Shown here: in pieces, positions 9,255 to 18,191 of the stretch
Numbering within the stretch: the stretch's first letter is position 1
Layout of the letters: every line of letters begins with the position of its first letter
DNA from: Benzoatithermus sp963720725
GTDB lineage: Bacteria > Pseudomonadota > Alphaproteobacteria > Geminicoccales > Geminicoccaceae
Direction of reading: 5' to 3'
Assembly: GCA_963720725.1 (NCBI GenBank)
Contig: CAVRGN010000003.1
Coordinates: 1,612,001-1,676,000 of the forward strand
DNA length: 64,000 nucleotides
The notes under the pieces: generated by a model
Databases searched by the model: none
Told to the model about the DNA's origin: nothing
The model's input: the letters and a program-made list of their open reading frames with translations, nothing else
Position numbers and translations under genes: made by a program

Positions 9255-10349
9255 TCAGGGCGACGCCGCGGAGCGCAGGGTCGCCGCCACCACCTCGATC
9301 GCCGCCTCGACCAGGGCGGCACGGGGCACGTCGTCCTGCGCGAAGACGCCGAAGCCCGGCATCTGCTCGCCGACCGCCGAGGCGATGCCCCAATGGTCGG
9401 CGTTGACGTAGCCCAGGAGGCGGCTGCCGGGCGTGATCTGGTCGTACCAGATCAGCCGGCCGTCGTTGCGGGGCTCGACCTCCGCGAGGCGCCGATAGAG
9501 CGGCCATGCGGCCAGGGAGATGCGGCTCGGCTCCGGTGTCGCCACCAGCGAGAACACCGGCACGCCGATCGAGGAGCCGTTGCGCCGCCACCAGGCCAGC
9601 CGGGTGTCGCGGCGCAGTTCCTCCATTTCCCGGCCGTCGCCGGCGGCACAGCCGGGCAGGGGCAGCTGCGCGATCCAGCGCCGGTAGAACGCCAGGGCGG
9701 CGTCGGCCAGAGGACTGCCGTTGGCGGCGCCCGCGACCGCGACGATCGCGGCGACCTGGCCCGCCTCCCGCGGATGCGCGACCATGAGCTCGAGCGTGTC
9801 GGGCAGGCCCTTGGAGTGCGCGAACAGGATCAGCGGACGCGGGTCGGCCGGCAGTGCCCGGATCTGCTCGGCGAGCCGTTGCGCGTCCATGCCCGTGGTG
9901 CCGCGGCCCGGCACCGGGAAGTAGGTGACGGCATAGCCGTCGCGCCGCAGCTCGCGCTCCGCATCGGTGAACGGCCGGAGGTAGCCGTCGAAGCATTCGG
10001 CGAGGAAGCCGGGCACGAAGCCGATGCGGTAGCGCCCCGCGACGTCGCCGGGATCGGCGGGGACAAGCGCCGCCTCCTCGCCGGCCAGGCGCAGCAGCAC
10101 GTCCTCGCATGGCCGGCCGCCTGCCGGCAGCCGCCGGCACAGCGCCGCCCGATAGCTGGCCCGCAGGTCGATCACGCCCGCTTGCGCCGCCGGTGCCAGC
10201 ACCGTCGGGGGCGTGTCGGGCCGGTAGAGCTCGCCCCGGGCGACGTGCGCCGTGAGGGCGAGCACGCCCAGGCCCAAACATGCGCCCAGGCGCCCCGCCG
10301 CGCCACTCGCCGCCATGGACCGGTTGCTCCGTCGGTCGATCTGCGCCAT
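9255..10349 (-). CDS. Exported alpha/beta-hydrolase-like protein
   Basis: About 364 residues with an N-terminal export signal (GACLGLGVLALTAHVARG). The core looks like an alpha/beta hydrolase: YRIGFVPGFLAECFDGYL, YAVTYFPVPGRGTTGMDA, then the nucleophile elbow LILFAHSKGLPDTLEL (Ser in AHSKG) and a late histidine in NADHWGIAS. The family is not one I can name. It starts 11 bases after the ggt stop codon, so it probably shares that operon. ATG 10316, with GGAG upstream, is an alternative start inside the same signal peptide. Confidence 0.65.
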   Translation of the reverse strand: MAQIDRRSNRSMAASGAAGRLGACLGLGVLALTAHVARGELYRPDTPPTVLAPAAQAGVIDLRASYRAALCRRLPAGGRPCEDVLLRLAGEEAALVPADPGDVAGRYRIGFVPGFLAECFDGYLRPFTDAERELRRDGYAVTYFPVPGRGTTGMDAQRLAEQIRALPADPRPLILFAHSKGLPDTLELMVAHPREAGQVAAIVAVAGAANGSPLADAALAFYRRWIAQLPLPGCAAGDGREMEELRRDTRLAWWRRNGSSIGVPVFSLVATPEPSRISLAAWPLYRRLAEVEPRNDGRLIWYDQITPGSRLLGYVNADHWGIASAVGEQMPGFGVFAQDDVPRAALVEAAIEVVAATLRSAASP

Positions 10350-10360
10350 GCGGCCGGCGG

Positions 10361-11965
10361 TCAAAAGCCCACGGCCTGCCCGTCCTTGCGCGGGTCCGAG
10401 CCCGCGACGTAGCCGCCGGGCACCCGCAGGATCGCCTGCGCGCCGCCGAAGGCGAAATGGCTCTCCAGTGGCTCGAGGACGATCTCGTGGCCGAGGGCGG
10501 CGAGCGCGGAACGGGACCGTGCCGGAAAGCCGGGCTCGACCGCCACCTGCCGGCCGCCCAGCACCCGCCAGCGCGGCGCGTCGGCGGCGGCCTGCGGGTT
10601 CTGGCCGTAGGCCAGGATGCGCGTGGCCAGCTGGACGTGCCCCTGCGCCTGCATCAGCCCGCCCATGACGCCGAACGCCATCAGCGGCTCGCCTTCGGGC
10701 GTGGTCGCGAAGCCCGGGATGATGGTGTGGAACGGGCGCTTGCCGGGCGCCACGGCGTTGGCGTGGCCGGGCCGCAGCACGAAGCCGGCGCCGCGGTTCT
10801 GCAGCGAGATGCCGGTCCCCGGCACGACCACGCCGGAGCCGAAGCCCATATAGTTGGACTGGATGAAGGAGATCATCATCCCGTCCGCGTCGGCCGCGGC
10901 GAGGTAGACGGTGCCGCCCGGGCCCGGCGCGCCGTGCCGCGGGTCGCCGGCCGCGGCCGGGTCGATCAGCGCGGCGCGCCGGGCGAGGTAGCCGCGCTCC
11001 AGGAGGGCCGCCGCAGGGTGCCGCATGTGATCGGGGTCGGCCACATGCTCCTTCAGGTCGGCCAGGGCGAGCTTCACCGCCTCGATGGCGAGGTGGGTGG
11101 TCGCCGGGTCGTCCACCGGCCGGCCGCCGATGCCCAGCGCCTCGAGCATGCCCAGCGCCATCAGCGCCGCGATCCCCTGGCCGTTCGGCGGCAGCTCGTG
11201 GACGCGCGCGCCGGCGAACGGCACCGCCAGCGGCTCGATCCAATCAACGGCGTGGTTGCCCAGATCGGCCTCGCCGAGCGCACCGCCATGCGCGCGCGCA
11301 TGCGCCACCATCCGCTCCGCCAGCACCCCGCGATAGAACGCCTCGCCCGCGCTGTCGGCGATCAGCTCCAGGCTGGCCGCCAACGGCTCGTTGCGGAACG
11401 GCTCGCCCGCTTCCGGCGGCCGGCCGCCGGGCAGGAAGGCTTCGGCGAAGCCCGGCTGGTCGGCGAAGCGTTCCGGCGCCCGGCGCCACAGCTGGGCGAT
11501 CAGCGGCGAGACCAGAAAGCCGTGGCGCGCGTAGCGGATCGCGGGCTCCGCCAGCACCGGCAGCGGCAGGCGGCCGAAGCGCCGGGCCAGTGCCGCCCAG
11601 GCCGAGACCGCACCCGGCACGGTGACGCTGTCCCAGCCGAGCTCGGGCATGCTCGCGGCCCCGGCGAAGCGTTCGGCGGTCCATGCCGCCGGCGACCGTC
11701 CCGACGCGTTCAGTCCGTGCAGCGCCTGGCCGTCCCAGAGGATCGCGAACGCGTCCGAGCCAAGCCCGCACCCGGTGGGCTCCACCACCGTGAGCGCCAT
11801 GGCGGCGGCGATGGCGGCATCGACCGCGTTGCCGCCCCTGGCCAGCATCGCGAGCCCGGCCTGTGCCGCCAGCGGCTGCGAGGTCGCCACCAGGTTCGCC
11901 GCCAGCACCGGCGAGCGTTGCGACGGGTAGGGCAGGGTCATGTCCGCCGGCTGGCGCATGGTCAT
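10361..11965 (-). CDS. ggt: Gamma-glutamyltransferase family protein
   Basis: 534 residues of the N-terminal nucleophile hydrolase gamma-glutamyltransferase family. Visible signatures are RGGNAVDAAIAAAMALTVVE near the start, the autoprocessing region GPGGTVYLAAADADG with its Thr nucleophile, IQSNYMGFGSGVVVPGTG, and GVMGGLMQAQGHVQ. It lacks an obvious signal peptide, so it may be a cytoplasmic YwrD-type member. Such enzymes cleave gamma-glutamyl bonds, for instance in glutathione. The ATG overlaps the stop of the dienelactone hydrolase gene (ATGA), indicating coupling. Confidence 0.9.
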   Translation of the reverse strand: MTMRQPADMTLPYPSQRSPVLAANLVATSQPLAAQAGLAMLARGGNAVDAAIAAAMALTVVEPTGCGLGSDAFAILWDGQALHGLNASGRSPAAWTAERFAGAASMPELGWDSVTVPGAVSAWAALARRFGRLPLPVLAEPAIRYARHGFLVSPLIAQLWRRAPERFADQPGFAEAFLPGGRPPEAGEPFRNEPLAASLELIADSAGEAFYRGVLAERMVAHARAHGGALGEADLGNHAVDWIEPLAVPFAGARVHELPPNGQGIAALMALGMLEALGIGGRPVDDPATTHLAIEAVKLALADLKEHVADPDHMRHPAAALLERGYLARRAALIDPAAAGDPRHGAPGPGGTVYLAAADADGMMISFIQSNYMGFGSGVVVPGTGISLQNRGAGFVLRPGHANAVAPGKRPFHTIIPGFATTPEGEPLMAFGVMGGLMQAQGHVQLATRILAYGQNPQAAADAPRWRVLGGRQVAVEPGFPARSRSALAALGHEIVLEPLESHFAFGGAQAILRVPGGYVAGSDPRKDGQAVGF

Positions 11966-12681
11966 TCCCGCAAGGTCTCCTTGAACAGCTGGTCCATCGA
12001 CGCCCACGACCGTGCATCGGCTTCGGCGCTGTAGCGGACCGCGTCCGGCCGGTTGACCTGCGCGGCCGCGCGGTTGGTGAAGCTGTGCACGGTCCCGCCA
12101 TAGAGATGCATCTGCCAGTCGGCCCCGGCGGCACGCATCTCGGCCTCGAACGTGGCCCGCTGCTCGGGCGTGATGAACGGGTCGTCGGCGCCGATGCAGG
12201 CCAGGATCTTGGCCTTGATCCTGCCGGCGGTGGCGGGGGCGACGGTGCCGAGGCCGCTGTGGAAGCCGACCACCGCCTTGATGTCGGCGCCGGAGCGGGC
12301 GAGCTCGAGCGCCATGGTGCCGCCGAAGCAGAAGCCGATCGCGCCGATGCGGGCGGGATCGACCTCGGCGCGGTCGCACAAGGCGGCCAAGCCGGCCGCG
12401 GCCCGCGCACGGGTCTTCGCCGGGTCGGCATAGAGCGGTTGCAGGCGCTCGATCGCCTGCTGGAGATCGTCGATCAGCAGCGCTTCGCCGTGCAGGTCGC
12501 TGGCGAGCGCCACGTAGCCCAGGCTTGCCAGGCGCTCCGCCCGTCCGATCGCATGCTCGCCGAGCCCGAACGCCTCCGGGAACACCAGCACCGCCGGCCG
12601 CCGACCCGTACCGGGCCCGACGAAGAGCTCGCTCCGCATCGTCAGGCCGTCGGCCTCGTAGCTCAGCCGCTCGCGCTGCAT
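11962..12681 (-). CDS. Dienelactone hydrolase family protein
   Basis: 239 residues. The catalytic Cys-Asp-His set appears as GAIGFCFGGTMALEL (Cys), CIGADDPFI (Asp) and LYGGTVHSFTNR (His). The family hydrolyses dienelactone and a range of other small esters or lactones. It is the first gene of a minus-strand operon with ggt and the exported hydrolase. A GGGAGGGA-type site precedes the ATG at 12681. Confidence 0.9.
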   Translation of the reverse strand: MQRERLSYEADGLTMRSELFVGPGTGRRPAVLVFPEAFGLGEHAIGRAERLASLGYVALASDLHGEALLIDDLQQAIERLQPLYADPAKTRARAAAGLAALCDRAEVDPARIGAIGFCFGGTMALELARSGADIKAVVGFHSGLGTVAPATAGRIKAKILACIGADDPFITPEQRATFEAEMRAAGADWQMHLYGGTVHSFTNRAAAQVNRPDAVRYSAEADARSWASMDQLFKETLRE

Positions 12682-12814
12682 CTCCGTCCCTCCCGTCCTG
12701 CCATCTGCCTGGTACTGTAAGCGAAAGCTGCGGTGACCGCTCCCCCGCGTCGCGCGGGATCACCAGGACCGCCAGCCGGACCTCTCCGGATCCGGCACCA
12801 ACCGGTGCCGGGGC

Positions 12815-13600
12815 TCACCCGTGGCGAACTTGCGCCCGGCGCAGGCGGCGGAACGAGCGGTCGATGGCGTCGCGCCAGGGCTGGAACGCCGTGGCGGCAT
12901 CGAGGACGGCCATGCCCTGCGCGGTCATGGTGTCGGGGCTGCCGCCATGCAGGTCCAGCGGTGCCCGTACCGGCTGCGTCGGATCCGCCGCCAGCGCCAG
13001 CGCCCCGGCCGAGCGGGTCAGCTCGGCCACCATCCGGACCGCGTCGGCCTGCGGCAGGCCCGCGGCACGCCCTGCGGCCGCGACCTCGCCCATCAGCGCG
13101 AACAGCCAGAGATGATAGCCGGCGAGCGCCGTCGCGGCGTTGAACGCAGCCTCGTCGCGGACCGGGAACACCAGCCCCACCCGCCCCAGGACCGCCTCTG
13201 CCGGTGCGTCCGGCGGGCAGATCGGCACGGCCCCCAAGCCGATCGCCGCCGCGGCGCTGGGCATGGCGCGCACCACGATGGCGTTGCCCGCCACCGACCG
13301 CAGCCCGGCCAGGTCGACGTCGATGGCCACGCAGACCAGCCGCTGCTCGCTCCGCCAGTGCAGGCAGCCGATCGTGGTCAGCACGTCTCGCGGCGGGACG
13401 GCGACCACGACCAGGGGCGCAGCGTCGACGACAGCCTGATTGTCCGCCTCGACGCGGCAGTCGAACCGCGCCGCGAGCTCGGCGGCGCGCAGCGCATTGC
13501 GTGGTGACAGCAGGATCGGCGCGGTCCAGCCGCCATGTCGCAGGCCTTCGACCAGGAAGCCCGCGAGCCGGCCCACGCCGACGATGCCGATCGCGTCCAT
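12815..13600 (-). CDS. Pyrroline-5-carboxylate reductase-like NAD(P)-binding protein
   Basis: 261 residues. The N-terminus is a Rossmann fold (AIGIVGVGRLAGFLVEGL), followed by NAIVVRAMPSAAAAIGLG and a ProC-type helical C-terminal domain with AELTRSAGALALA and HGGSPDTMTAQGMAVLD. These are the layout and dimerisation motifs of P5C reductase (proline synthesis), but sequence divergence and the odd context leave room for another imine reductase. Start at ATG 13600, which begins exactly at the nucleotide-binding strand; the longer ATG at 13636 is less likely. Confidence 0.75.
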   Translation of the reverse strand: MDAIGIVGVGRLAGFLVEGLRHGGWTAPILLSPRNALRAAELAARFDCRVEADNQAVVDAAPLVVVAVPPRDVLTTIGCLHWRSEQRLVCVAIDVDLAGLRSVAGNAIVVRAMPSAAAAIGLGAVPICPPDAPAEAVLGRVGLVFPVRDEAAFNAATALAGYHLWLFALMGEVAAAGRAAGLPQADAVRMVAELTRSAGALALAADPTQPVRAPLDLHGGSPDTMTAQGMAVLDAATAFQPWRDAIDRSFRRLRRAQVRHG

Positions 13601-13670
13601 GATGGACGACGCTAGCCCATCGCCGCCCGCAGGCACAAGCGGGCTGTGCGCCCGGCCTCGACCGCGGGCG

Positions 13671-14276
13671 CTACGCGGCCCGGCGCAGGGCGGCCCGCAC
13701 GGCCACCGCGATGGCCTCGGGCGAGCTGGTCGCCGGCAGCGGCAGCGGCAGCGCGTCGCCGGGCCGCATCACGAAGATCGCCGAGGTGTGGGTCATCGCG
13801 TAGTCGCTCGGATCGGCGCTGAACTGAATGCGCTCGACATCGACCGCGAAGGCTTCGGTCGCCGCTGCGATCGCCTGGGGCGAGCCTGTCAGGCCGAGAA
13901 GGCTGGGACCGAAGGACCGGGTGAAGAGCGGCATGCTCATCAGCGCCACCGCCTCGGGATCCATGGCGATGAAGACCGGATGCACCGACCGGCTCGTCGG
14001 GCCCAGATCGTCGACCGCCGCGGCGATGCTGTCGAGCGCCGTGGGACAGGCCCGCAGGCAGGTCGTGTAGCCGAAATAGATCACCAGCACCGAATCGGGC
14101 GCGAAACTCCCGAGCGAGTAGGTCTCGCCTCGCGGGCCGACGAGACGGAAGTTCGCCCGGTTGGCGTCGGGTCGCTCCGTGGCCGCCACGTGGCCTGCGG
14201 CGCCCAGCCCGGCGAGCATGACCAGGCCGAGCAGGAGCGCCGTCGGGCGCCGCCTGGGCCTCCTCCGCTCCGGCAT
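13671..14276 (-). CDS. SCO1/SenC family copper-binding thioredoxin-fold protein
   Basis: 201 residues with a basic N-terminus and export helix (TALLLGLVMLAGLGAAGHVA). The copper ligands of SCO proteins are visible: CLRACP (CxxxCP) and the distal histidine in DYAMTHTSAIFVM. SCO proteins carry copper to the CuA site of cytochrome oxidase or to other periplasmic cuproenzymes. It starts at the stop of the upstream SBP56-like gene. A SCO gene is a known companion of methanethiol oxidase (mtoX), so it probably serves that product. Confidence 0.88.
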   Translation of the reverse strand: MPERRRPRRRPTALLLGLVMLAGLGAAGHVAATERPDANRANFRLVGPRGETYSLGSFAPDSVLVIYFGYTTCLRACPTALDSIAAAVDDLGPTSRSVHPVFIAMDPEAVALMSMPLFTRSFGPSLLGLTGSPQAIAAATEAFAVDVERIQFSADPSDYAMTHTSAIFVMRPGDALPLPLPATSSPEAIAVAVRAALRRAA

Positions 14277-14277
14277 C

Positions 14278-16050
14278 CTACTTTCCCGTCCAGTCGTCGC
14301 TGTCGATGAACGCCATCGCATGCGGACGTGCGGCGCCGGTCCGGCCGTGATTGGGCCACACATAGGATAGCGGCCGGTTCATCGAGACGCAGGGGCGGCC
14401 GGTCAGCTCATCCTTGAAGGCGGTGTCCAGGACCAGCTTCCCGGTTGCCGTCAGCCTCGCCATGCACACCCGATCGTCGCCGCCCTGGTGCGTGCCCGGC
14501 AGGTTGAACGGGGTCAGCTGCACGAAGTAGTTCGACGAGGCGACGCGGCGGCTCTCGTGGTTGAAGGCCACGAAGTGCGGTCCGCCGCCGGTGGCGAGGT
14601 TCTCCTGGCTGTCCAGGTTGAGCTCTCCGGTGACCTTGGGGCAGTCGTCGGCACCGTTGTTGCGCGCGGCGATCAGCTGGATGGTGCCGTTCCGATCGGT
14701 CTTCACCGGCGGTGCCGCGCATTTCACGTCCTCGCCGGCGGCGAGCAGGCTCTGGATGTCCAGGGCCAGGATCCGCCGCGCATGCTCGCCCGGATAGTCG
14801 CGATTGTGGAGCGCGTCGCCGGGCGACCAGGTCCCCTGGACCGGCTGCAGCAGGTAGCGATCGTCGGGCGTTACCGTGAACACGGCGGCGGAACTGCCGG
14901 GACCGACCCGGTAGATCAGGCGGAACTTCGGCGCTGCGGCGGTGGCGTCGGGTGCGTACCAGATCGAACCGCCGCCCATCGTCGCCGCGAACACGCCCTT
15001 GTGCCGGCGCAGATGGGTCAGGGCCACCGACATCACGCCTTCGGGCGCGTTGTTCTGGACCAGCTCCTCGCGGCCGCGGCCTACCGGCAGCTGGACGATC
15101 GACCGGGGCCCGGACCCGAGATCCGACAATGTCCAGAACCGGACCGTCGTGCCCATGTCCTCGGCCGGCCCGTAGACCGTGGCCGAGGTGGCGAGGCTCA
15201 GCGGGTCGGCATAGTCCGACGTCACGACGAGGTTCAGGTCGGGCCGGATGTCGATCCCGTGCGGGTGGGCGAGCAGCCCGGCATCGGTGACGCCGTCGAC
15301 GCTCGGCATGTAGCGGATCGGCCCGCCGCTCCTGGCGGCCGCGTACTCGCCCACGACCGCGCCGTCGGGGCTGAGCTCGACCAGCCCGCCCGGCGTGGTC
15401 AGGTCCTTGGCGCCCATGTAGGTGACCAGCAGGTTGCCGTTGGGTGCCCGCGCGAAGTCGTCGACGCCCGAGAAGTTCCGGACGTCCTTGGCCGTGGTAA
15501 CCAGCGGGCAGGTCGGAATATCGAGTGGATCCGCGACGTCGCAGCGGAAGACATTGGCGCTGATCAGCCCGCCCAGGTAAAGATAGCGGTGACTCCCGAT
15601 CGTGATCGGCTCGTGCGAGATATGGTGCGCCTCGTTGAGCACGTTCGAGGGAATGTCCTTGGCCGGAAGCTGGTATTTGGTGGTCAGGCCGAGCGCGCCG
15701 GTAAAGCCCAGGTCGTTGAGCAGGTTCCTGCCCCAGATCCGTTCCATGGCCGCGGTGTTGACCACCTTGCCGTAGGTCGGCGAGCGTGGGTCCGCGTCGA
15801 TGATGGCGAGGAAGTCGGTATTGAGACGCTGGTCGTCGCTCTCCTTGTCCGACGACCACACCGCCAGGTAGCTCGATCCCGCGCGGGCATGGTCTGGAGC
15901 GGCGAGCGCACAGGCGAGGGCGGCCGCCGGCAGCGCCAAGCATCGCGCAAGTCTTGCGGCTCCGGCCTCGATACGACCGGCAACGAGCCGACCTTGCCAG
16001 GAAACGCGCCAGAACATGGCGGCCGCAAGAGATTCATTTGCCGGTGACAT
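14278..16050 (-). CDS. SBP56/methanethiol-oxidase-like exported protein
   Basis: 590 residues with a long Arg-rich leader and export helix ending near DHARAG. The ATG at 16050 is chosen because GGAGGA lies 9 bases upstream. The mature part resembles the selenium-binding-protein 56 / MtoX propeller: DFLAIIDADPRSPTYGKVV, the histidine-rich NEAHHISHEP, HRYLYLGGLISANVF and HPHGIDIRPDLNLVVTSDY. MtoX is a periplasmic copper enzyme that turns methanethiol into hydrogen sulfide, formaldehyde and hydrogen peroxide. The next gene encodes SCO, as in described mtoX operons. It is longer than typical MtoX (about 435 residues), so the activity is only inferred. Confidence 0.7.
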   Translation of the reverse strand: MSPANESLAAAMFWRVSWQGRLVAGRIEAGAARLARCLALPAAALACALAAPDHARAGSSYLAVWSSDKESDDQRLNTDFLAIIDADPRSPTYGKVVNTAAMERIWGRNLLNDLGFTGALGLTTKYQLPAKDIPSNVLNEAHHISHEPITIGSHRYLYLGGLISANVFRCDVADPLDIPTCPLVTTAKDVRNFSGVDDFARAPNGNLLVTYMGAKDLTTPGGLVELSPDGAVVGEYAAARSGGPIRYMPSVDGVTDAGLLAHPHGIDIRPDLNLVVTSDYADPLSLATSATVYGPAEDMGTTVRFWTLSDLGSGPRSIVQLPVGRGREELVQNNAPEGVMSVALTHLRRHKGVFAATMGGGSIWYAPDATAAAPKFRLIYRVGPGSSAAVFTVTPDDRYLLQPVQGTWSPGDALHNRDYPGEHARRILALDIQSLLAAGEDVKCAAPPVKTDRNGTIQLIAARNNGADDCPKVTGELNLDSQENLATGGGPHFVAFNHESRRVASSNYFVQLTPFNLPGTHQGGDDRVCMARLTATGKLVLDTAFKDELTGRPCVSMNRPLSYVWPNHGRTGAARPHAMAFIDSDDWTGK

Positions 16051-16240
16051 GGAACATATTCCTCCATTGCCCGCGCAGGAGAAGTTGAGCGTACGCCTTC
16101 TTGGGCTCGACGCAATCAATTCGATGAACGGCGACCGGTCACTATGCTGTGTCAGTAAAGGGCAAGGGCAGGCAAGCTCGATGCGGCCGGACGACCTCAC
16201 CTACGATGTATTGGTGGGCGCTGCCATCCCGTGGGGCGGC

Positions 16241-17077
16241 TCAGCTCGCGATCGGCGTGTCCGCCTGGGCGCCCCATTCCGACCAGGAGCCGTCGTAGAG
16301 TGCGGCCGTGGGCACGCCCAGCTCGAACAGAGCGAGGTTGATCAGCGCCGCCGACACGCCCGAGCCGCAGCTGGTCACCACCGGCCGCGCCGGGTCGACC
16401 CCGGCCGCCGCCAGCGCCTGGCGCAGCTCGGCCGCGGGCTTGAGCGTGCCGTCGGCGCCGAGCAGGCCCGCATAGTGCAGGTTGACGGCACCCGGGATGT
16501 GCCCCGAGCGCAGGCCGGCGCGCGGCTCCGGCTCGCGCGCGTGGAAGCGGCCGGCGGAGCGGGCGTCCACCACCTGCTCGCGGCGGCTGGTCAGGTTGGC
16601 GCGCATCTGGTCGAGCTCGCGCAGGAGCAGCGAGTTCTGGCGCACGGTGAAGTGGCGCTCCTGCGGCCGTGCGGGCTGGTCGGTCAGCGGACGGCCCTCG
16701 GCGCGCCATTTCTCCAGGCCGCCGTCGAGCACCATGACGTCCTGGTGGCCCATGTAGCGGAACAGCCACCAGACGCGAGCCGAGGCGAACAGGCGGTTGG
16801 CGTCGTAGAGCACGATCCGGCTGCCGTCGCCCAGGCCCAGCTTGCGCACCCGGCTGCTGAACTTGGCGGCCGACGGCACCATGTGCGGGTGCAGGCCCTT
16901 GGGCTCGCACACCGCGTCCAGGTCGAAGAACACCGCCCGCGGGATGTGCGCCGCCTCGTACTCGGCCCTGGCGTCGCGCTCGCCGCCGGGCAGGAACCAG
17001 GTGGCGTCGACCACCCGCACGTCGGGGGCCTCGAGATGCTCGTCGAGCCAGTCCGTGCTCACCAGGGCTTCGGGCAT
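16241..17077 (-). CDS. sseA: 3-mercaptopyruvate sulfurtransferase
   Basis: 278 residues with two rhodanese domains. The first domain includes RVVDATWFLPGGERDARAEY. The second carries the active-site loop CGSGVSA, the MST-type signature rather than the thiosulfate-type CRKGV loop, and GHIPGAVNLHY. The enzyme moves sulfur from 3-mercaptopyruvate to thiols or cyanide. It sits 37 bases downstream of cysK on the same strand, so cysteine synthesis and desulfuration are probably co-expressed. Confidence 0.93.
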   Translation of the reverse strand: MPEALVSTDWLDEHLEAPDVRVVDATWFLPGGERDARAEYEAAHIPRAVFFDLDAVCEPKGLHPHMVPSAAKFSSRVRKLGLGDGSRIVLYDANRLFASARVWWLFRYMGHQDVMVLDGGLEKWRAEGRPLTDQPARPQERHFTVRQNSLLLRELDQMRANLTSRREQVVDARSAGRFHAREPEPRAGLRSGHIPGAVNLHYAGLLGADGTLKPAAELRQALAAAGVDPARPVVTSCGSGVSAALINLALFELGVPTAALYDGSWSEWGAQADTPIAS

Positions 17078-17114
17078 GGGTCCGTGGTCTCGCTTGCGTG
17101 GGAGGGGCTCGAGC

Positions 17115-18116
17115 TCAGGCCAGCCAGGACGGTACCGGCAGGTCCTTCTCGCGCAGGAAGGTCGGGTTGAAGAGCTTGCTCTGGTAGCGGGTGCCGTAGT
17201 CGCACAGGATGGTCACGATGGTGTGCCCCGGCCCCAGGTCGCGCGCCAGCCGCACCGCCCCGGCGATGTTGATCGCCGAGGAGCCGCCCAGCACCAGCCC
17301 CTCGTCGAGCACCAGGTCGAACAGGTAGGGCAGGGCCTCGGCGTCGGTGATCTGGTAGGCCCTGTCGACCGGCGCACCCTCGAGATTGGCGGTGATCCGG
17401 CCCTGGCCGATGCCCTCGCTGATCGAGGAGCCCTCGGCCTTGAGCTCGCCATGCTCGTACCAGTTGTAGAGTGCTGCCCCCATCGGGTCGGCGAGCGCGA
17501 TCTGGACGTGCGGGTTGCGCTCCTTGAGGTAGATGCCCACACCCGCCAGCGTGCCACCGGTGCCCACGGCACAGGTGAACGCGTCGACCTTGCCGTCCGT
17601 CTGGGCCCAGATCTCGGGGCCGGTGGTCCGGTAGTGCCCGGTCCGGTTGGCGACATTGTCGAACTGGTTGGCCCAGATCGCCCCGTTGGGCAGGGTCGCG
17701 TCCAGCTCCAGGGCCAGCCGCCCCGACAGCTTCACGTAATTGTCCGGGTTCTTGTAGGGCACGGCCGGCACCGGGCGCAGGTCCGCACCCACCAACCGCA
17801 GCATGTCCATCTTCTCCTGGCTCTGCGTCTCGGGGATCACGATCACGGTCCGGTAGCCGCGCGTGTTGCCCACCAGCGCCAGCCCGATCCCGGTATTGCC
17901 GGCCGTGCCCTCGACGATGGTCCCGCCGGGGCGCAGGAGCCCCTTCTCCTCGGCGTCGGTGATGATCGCCAGCGCCGCCCGGTCCTTGACGCTGCCGCCC
18001 GGGTTGAGGAACTCGCACTTGCCCAGGATCTCGCAGCCCGTGGCGTCGGAGACCTTGTTCAGGCGCAGGAGCGGCGTGTTGCCGACCAGATCGACGAAGC
18101 CCTCGCGAACGTCCAT
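17115..18116 (-). CDS. cysK: Cysteine synthase A (PLP-dependent)
   Basis: 333 residues of the fold-type II PLP family. GNTPLLRLN and NPGGSVKDRAAL carry the PLP lysine. The phosphate-binding loop reads VGTGGTLAGVG, preceded by QFDN and followed by SSISEGIGQGRI. It makes cysteine from O-acetylserine and sulfide. Start at ATG 18116 (MDVREGFVDLVG) after GGGCG. Together with sseA and the nearby MtoX-like gene, which would release sulfide, it forms a small sulfur-metabolism neighbourhood. Confidence 0.92.
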   Translation of the reverse strand: MDVREGFVDLVGNTPLLRLNKVSDATGCEILGKCEFLNPGGSVKDRAALAIITDAEEKGLLRPGGTIVEGTAGNTGIGLALVGNTRGYRTVIVIPETQSQEKMDMLRLVGADLRPVPAVPYKNPDNYVKLSGRLALELDATLPNGAIWANQFDNVANRTGHYRTTGPEIWAQTDGKVDAFTCAVGTGGTLAGVGIYLKERNPHVQIALADPMGAALYNWYEHGELKAEGSSISEGIGQGRITANLEGAPVDRAYQITDAEALPYLFDLVLDEGLVLGGSSAINIAGAVRLARDLGPGHTIVTILCDYGTRYQSKLFNPTFLREKDLPVPSWLA

Positions 18117-18191
18117 GCTGCGCCCTGACAGGTTTCCCCGGAACGCCGTTCCTAGTGCGGCCCGGGACCTGCGGCAAGCCATGGGAGCGTG

